Shown here: positions 6,009 through 6,289 of the stretch, one piece after another
Layout of the letters: each line of letters begins with the position of its first letter
Position numbering within the stretch: position 1 is the stretch's first letter
Source of the DNA: an uncultured Chitinophagaceae bacterium
GTDB lineage: Bacteria; Bacteroidota; Bacteroidia; Chitinophagales; Chitinophagaceae
Length of the DNA: 6,289 nt
NCBI GenBank assembly: GCA_903841915.1
Contig: CAIMKO010000289.1
Coordinates: 1 to 6,289 of the forward strand
Reading direction: 5' to 3'
Notes under the pieces: generated by a model
The model's database searches: none
Seen by the model: only the letters and a program-made list of their open reading frames with translations
What the model was told of the DNA's origin: nothing
Position numbers and translations under genes: made by a program

Positions 6009-6289
6009 ATGCCGCAAAAAAACGCAAATATGCCCCATCAAAAATTAATCATTGACTTGATAGACAGTTTTGAAAAGGTTCCGGTGAAGATATTTCCTGA
6101 TACCCAAATAGGTTCTGCCTTTGTAGCGAAGGAAATAGCCAATCTTATCCAGGAAAAAAATAAGAAAGGTGAAGATTGTGTATTAGGATTGGCAACGGGT
6201 TCTACCCCAATTAGTTTGTATGCTGAATTAGTACGCCTGCACAAAGAAGAAGGCTTGAGTTTTAAAAACGTGATTACTTTCAATCTGGA
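6009..6289 (+). CDS. nagB: Glucosamine-6-phosphate deaminase family protein (N-terminus, cut by window edge)
   Basis: Only about 93 codons are visible. NagB enzymes convert glucosamine-6-phosphate and water to fructose-6-phosphate and ammonia, linking amino-sugar use to glycolysis. Seen (numbered from ATG 6009): FEKVPVKIFPD at 21-31, LGLATGSTP at 59-67 (the substrate-phosphate loop of the family), ELVRLHKEEGLSFKNV at 73-88 and TFNL at 90-93, just where the catalytic Asp of the TFNxDEY motif should come next. The protein has about 26 residues before the point where E. coli NagB starts, a trait of the long Bacteroidota NagB-like proteins that carry a second domain, so the full length may be near 640 aa rather than 260 (inference). 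ATG 6030 is an alternative start. The gene follows the pyk terminator by about 145 bases and so likely has its own promoter, which I could not locate with confidence. Confidence 0.85.
   Translation, partial: MPQKNANMPHQKLIIDLIDSFEKVPVKIFPDTQIGSAFVAKEIANLIQEKNKKGEDCVLGLATGSTPISLYAELVRLHKEEGLSFKNVITFNL

Noticed and set aside
6038..6283. 81-codon minus-strand frame
   Set aside because: It is a shadow of the NagB-coding strand, which has clear family motifs.

Overview
The window is about 40% G+C and carries five protein-coding genes, the last cut by the right edge. It looks like chromosomal DNA of a Bacteroidota member, most likely the Chitinophagaceae/Sphingobacteriia side. This rests on the family style of the glycolytic proteins, the absence of Shine-Dalgarno sequences before most starts, TAnnTTTG-type -7 promoter boxes, and a short palindromic repeat of the TGTCAcatTGAGcttgTCGAA type that I remember as common in such genomes. 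The taxonomic call is inference, not a search result.

Layout. 1-291: non-coding or unassigned, with a -7 box at 238-245 that may drive the first gene. 292-1356 (+): class I (FbaB/DhnA-type) fructose-bisphosphate aldolase, followed by a strong bidirectional terminator (1372-1420) and an inverted pair of REP-like units (1461-1526). 1554-2774 (-): a phosphofructokinase with both residues that mark pyrophosphate-dependent enzymes. 2775-3231: an AT-rich divergent promoter region. 3232-4221 (+): an ordinary ATP-type 6-phosphofructokinase. 4222-4320: a short gap with two palindromes and no terminator. 4321-5811 (+): pyruvate kinase with the residue set of K+-independent enzymes, then a clear intrinsic terminator (5836-5864). 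6009 to the edge (+): N-terminus of a glucosamine-6-phosphate deaminase (NagB family).

The genes form a central-carbon cluster. NagB would deliver fructose-6-phosphate from amino sugars. Either PFK converts it to fructose-1,6-bisphosphate: the ATP enzyme irreversibly, the PPi enzyme reversibly. The aldolase cleaves it to triose phosphates, and pyruvate kinase ends the pathway with ATP formation. The most notable point is the divergent placement of an ATP-type and a PPi-type PFK. I see no phage, CRISPR, transposase, toxin or defence gene, and nothing that amounts to a new system. The remaining points of interest are regulatory and enzymological details of a housekeeping locus.
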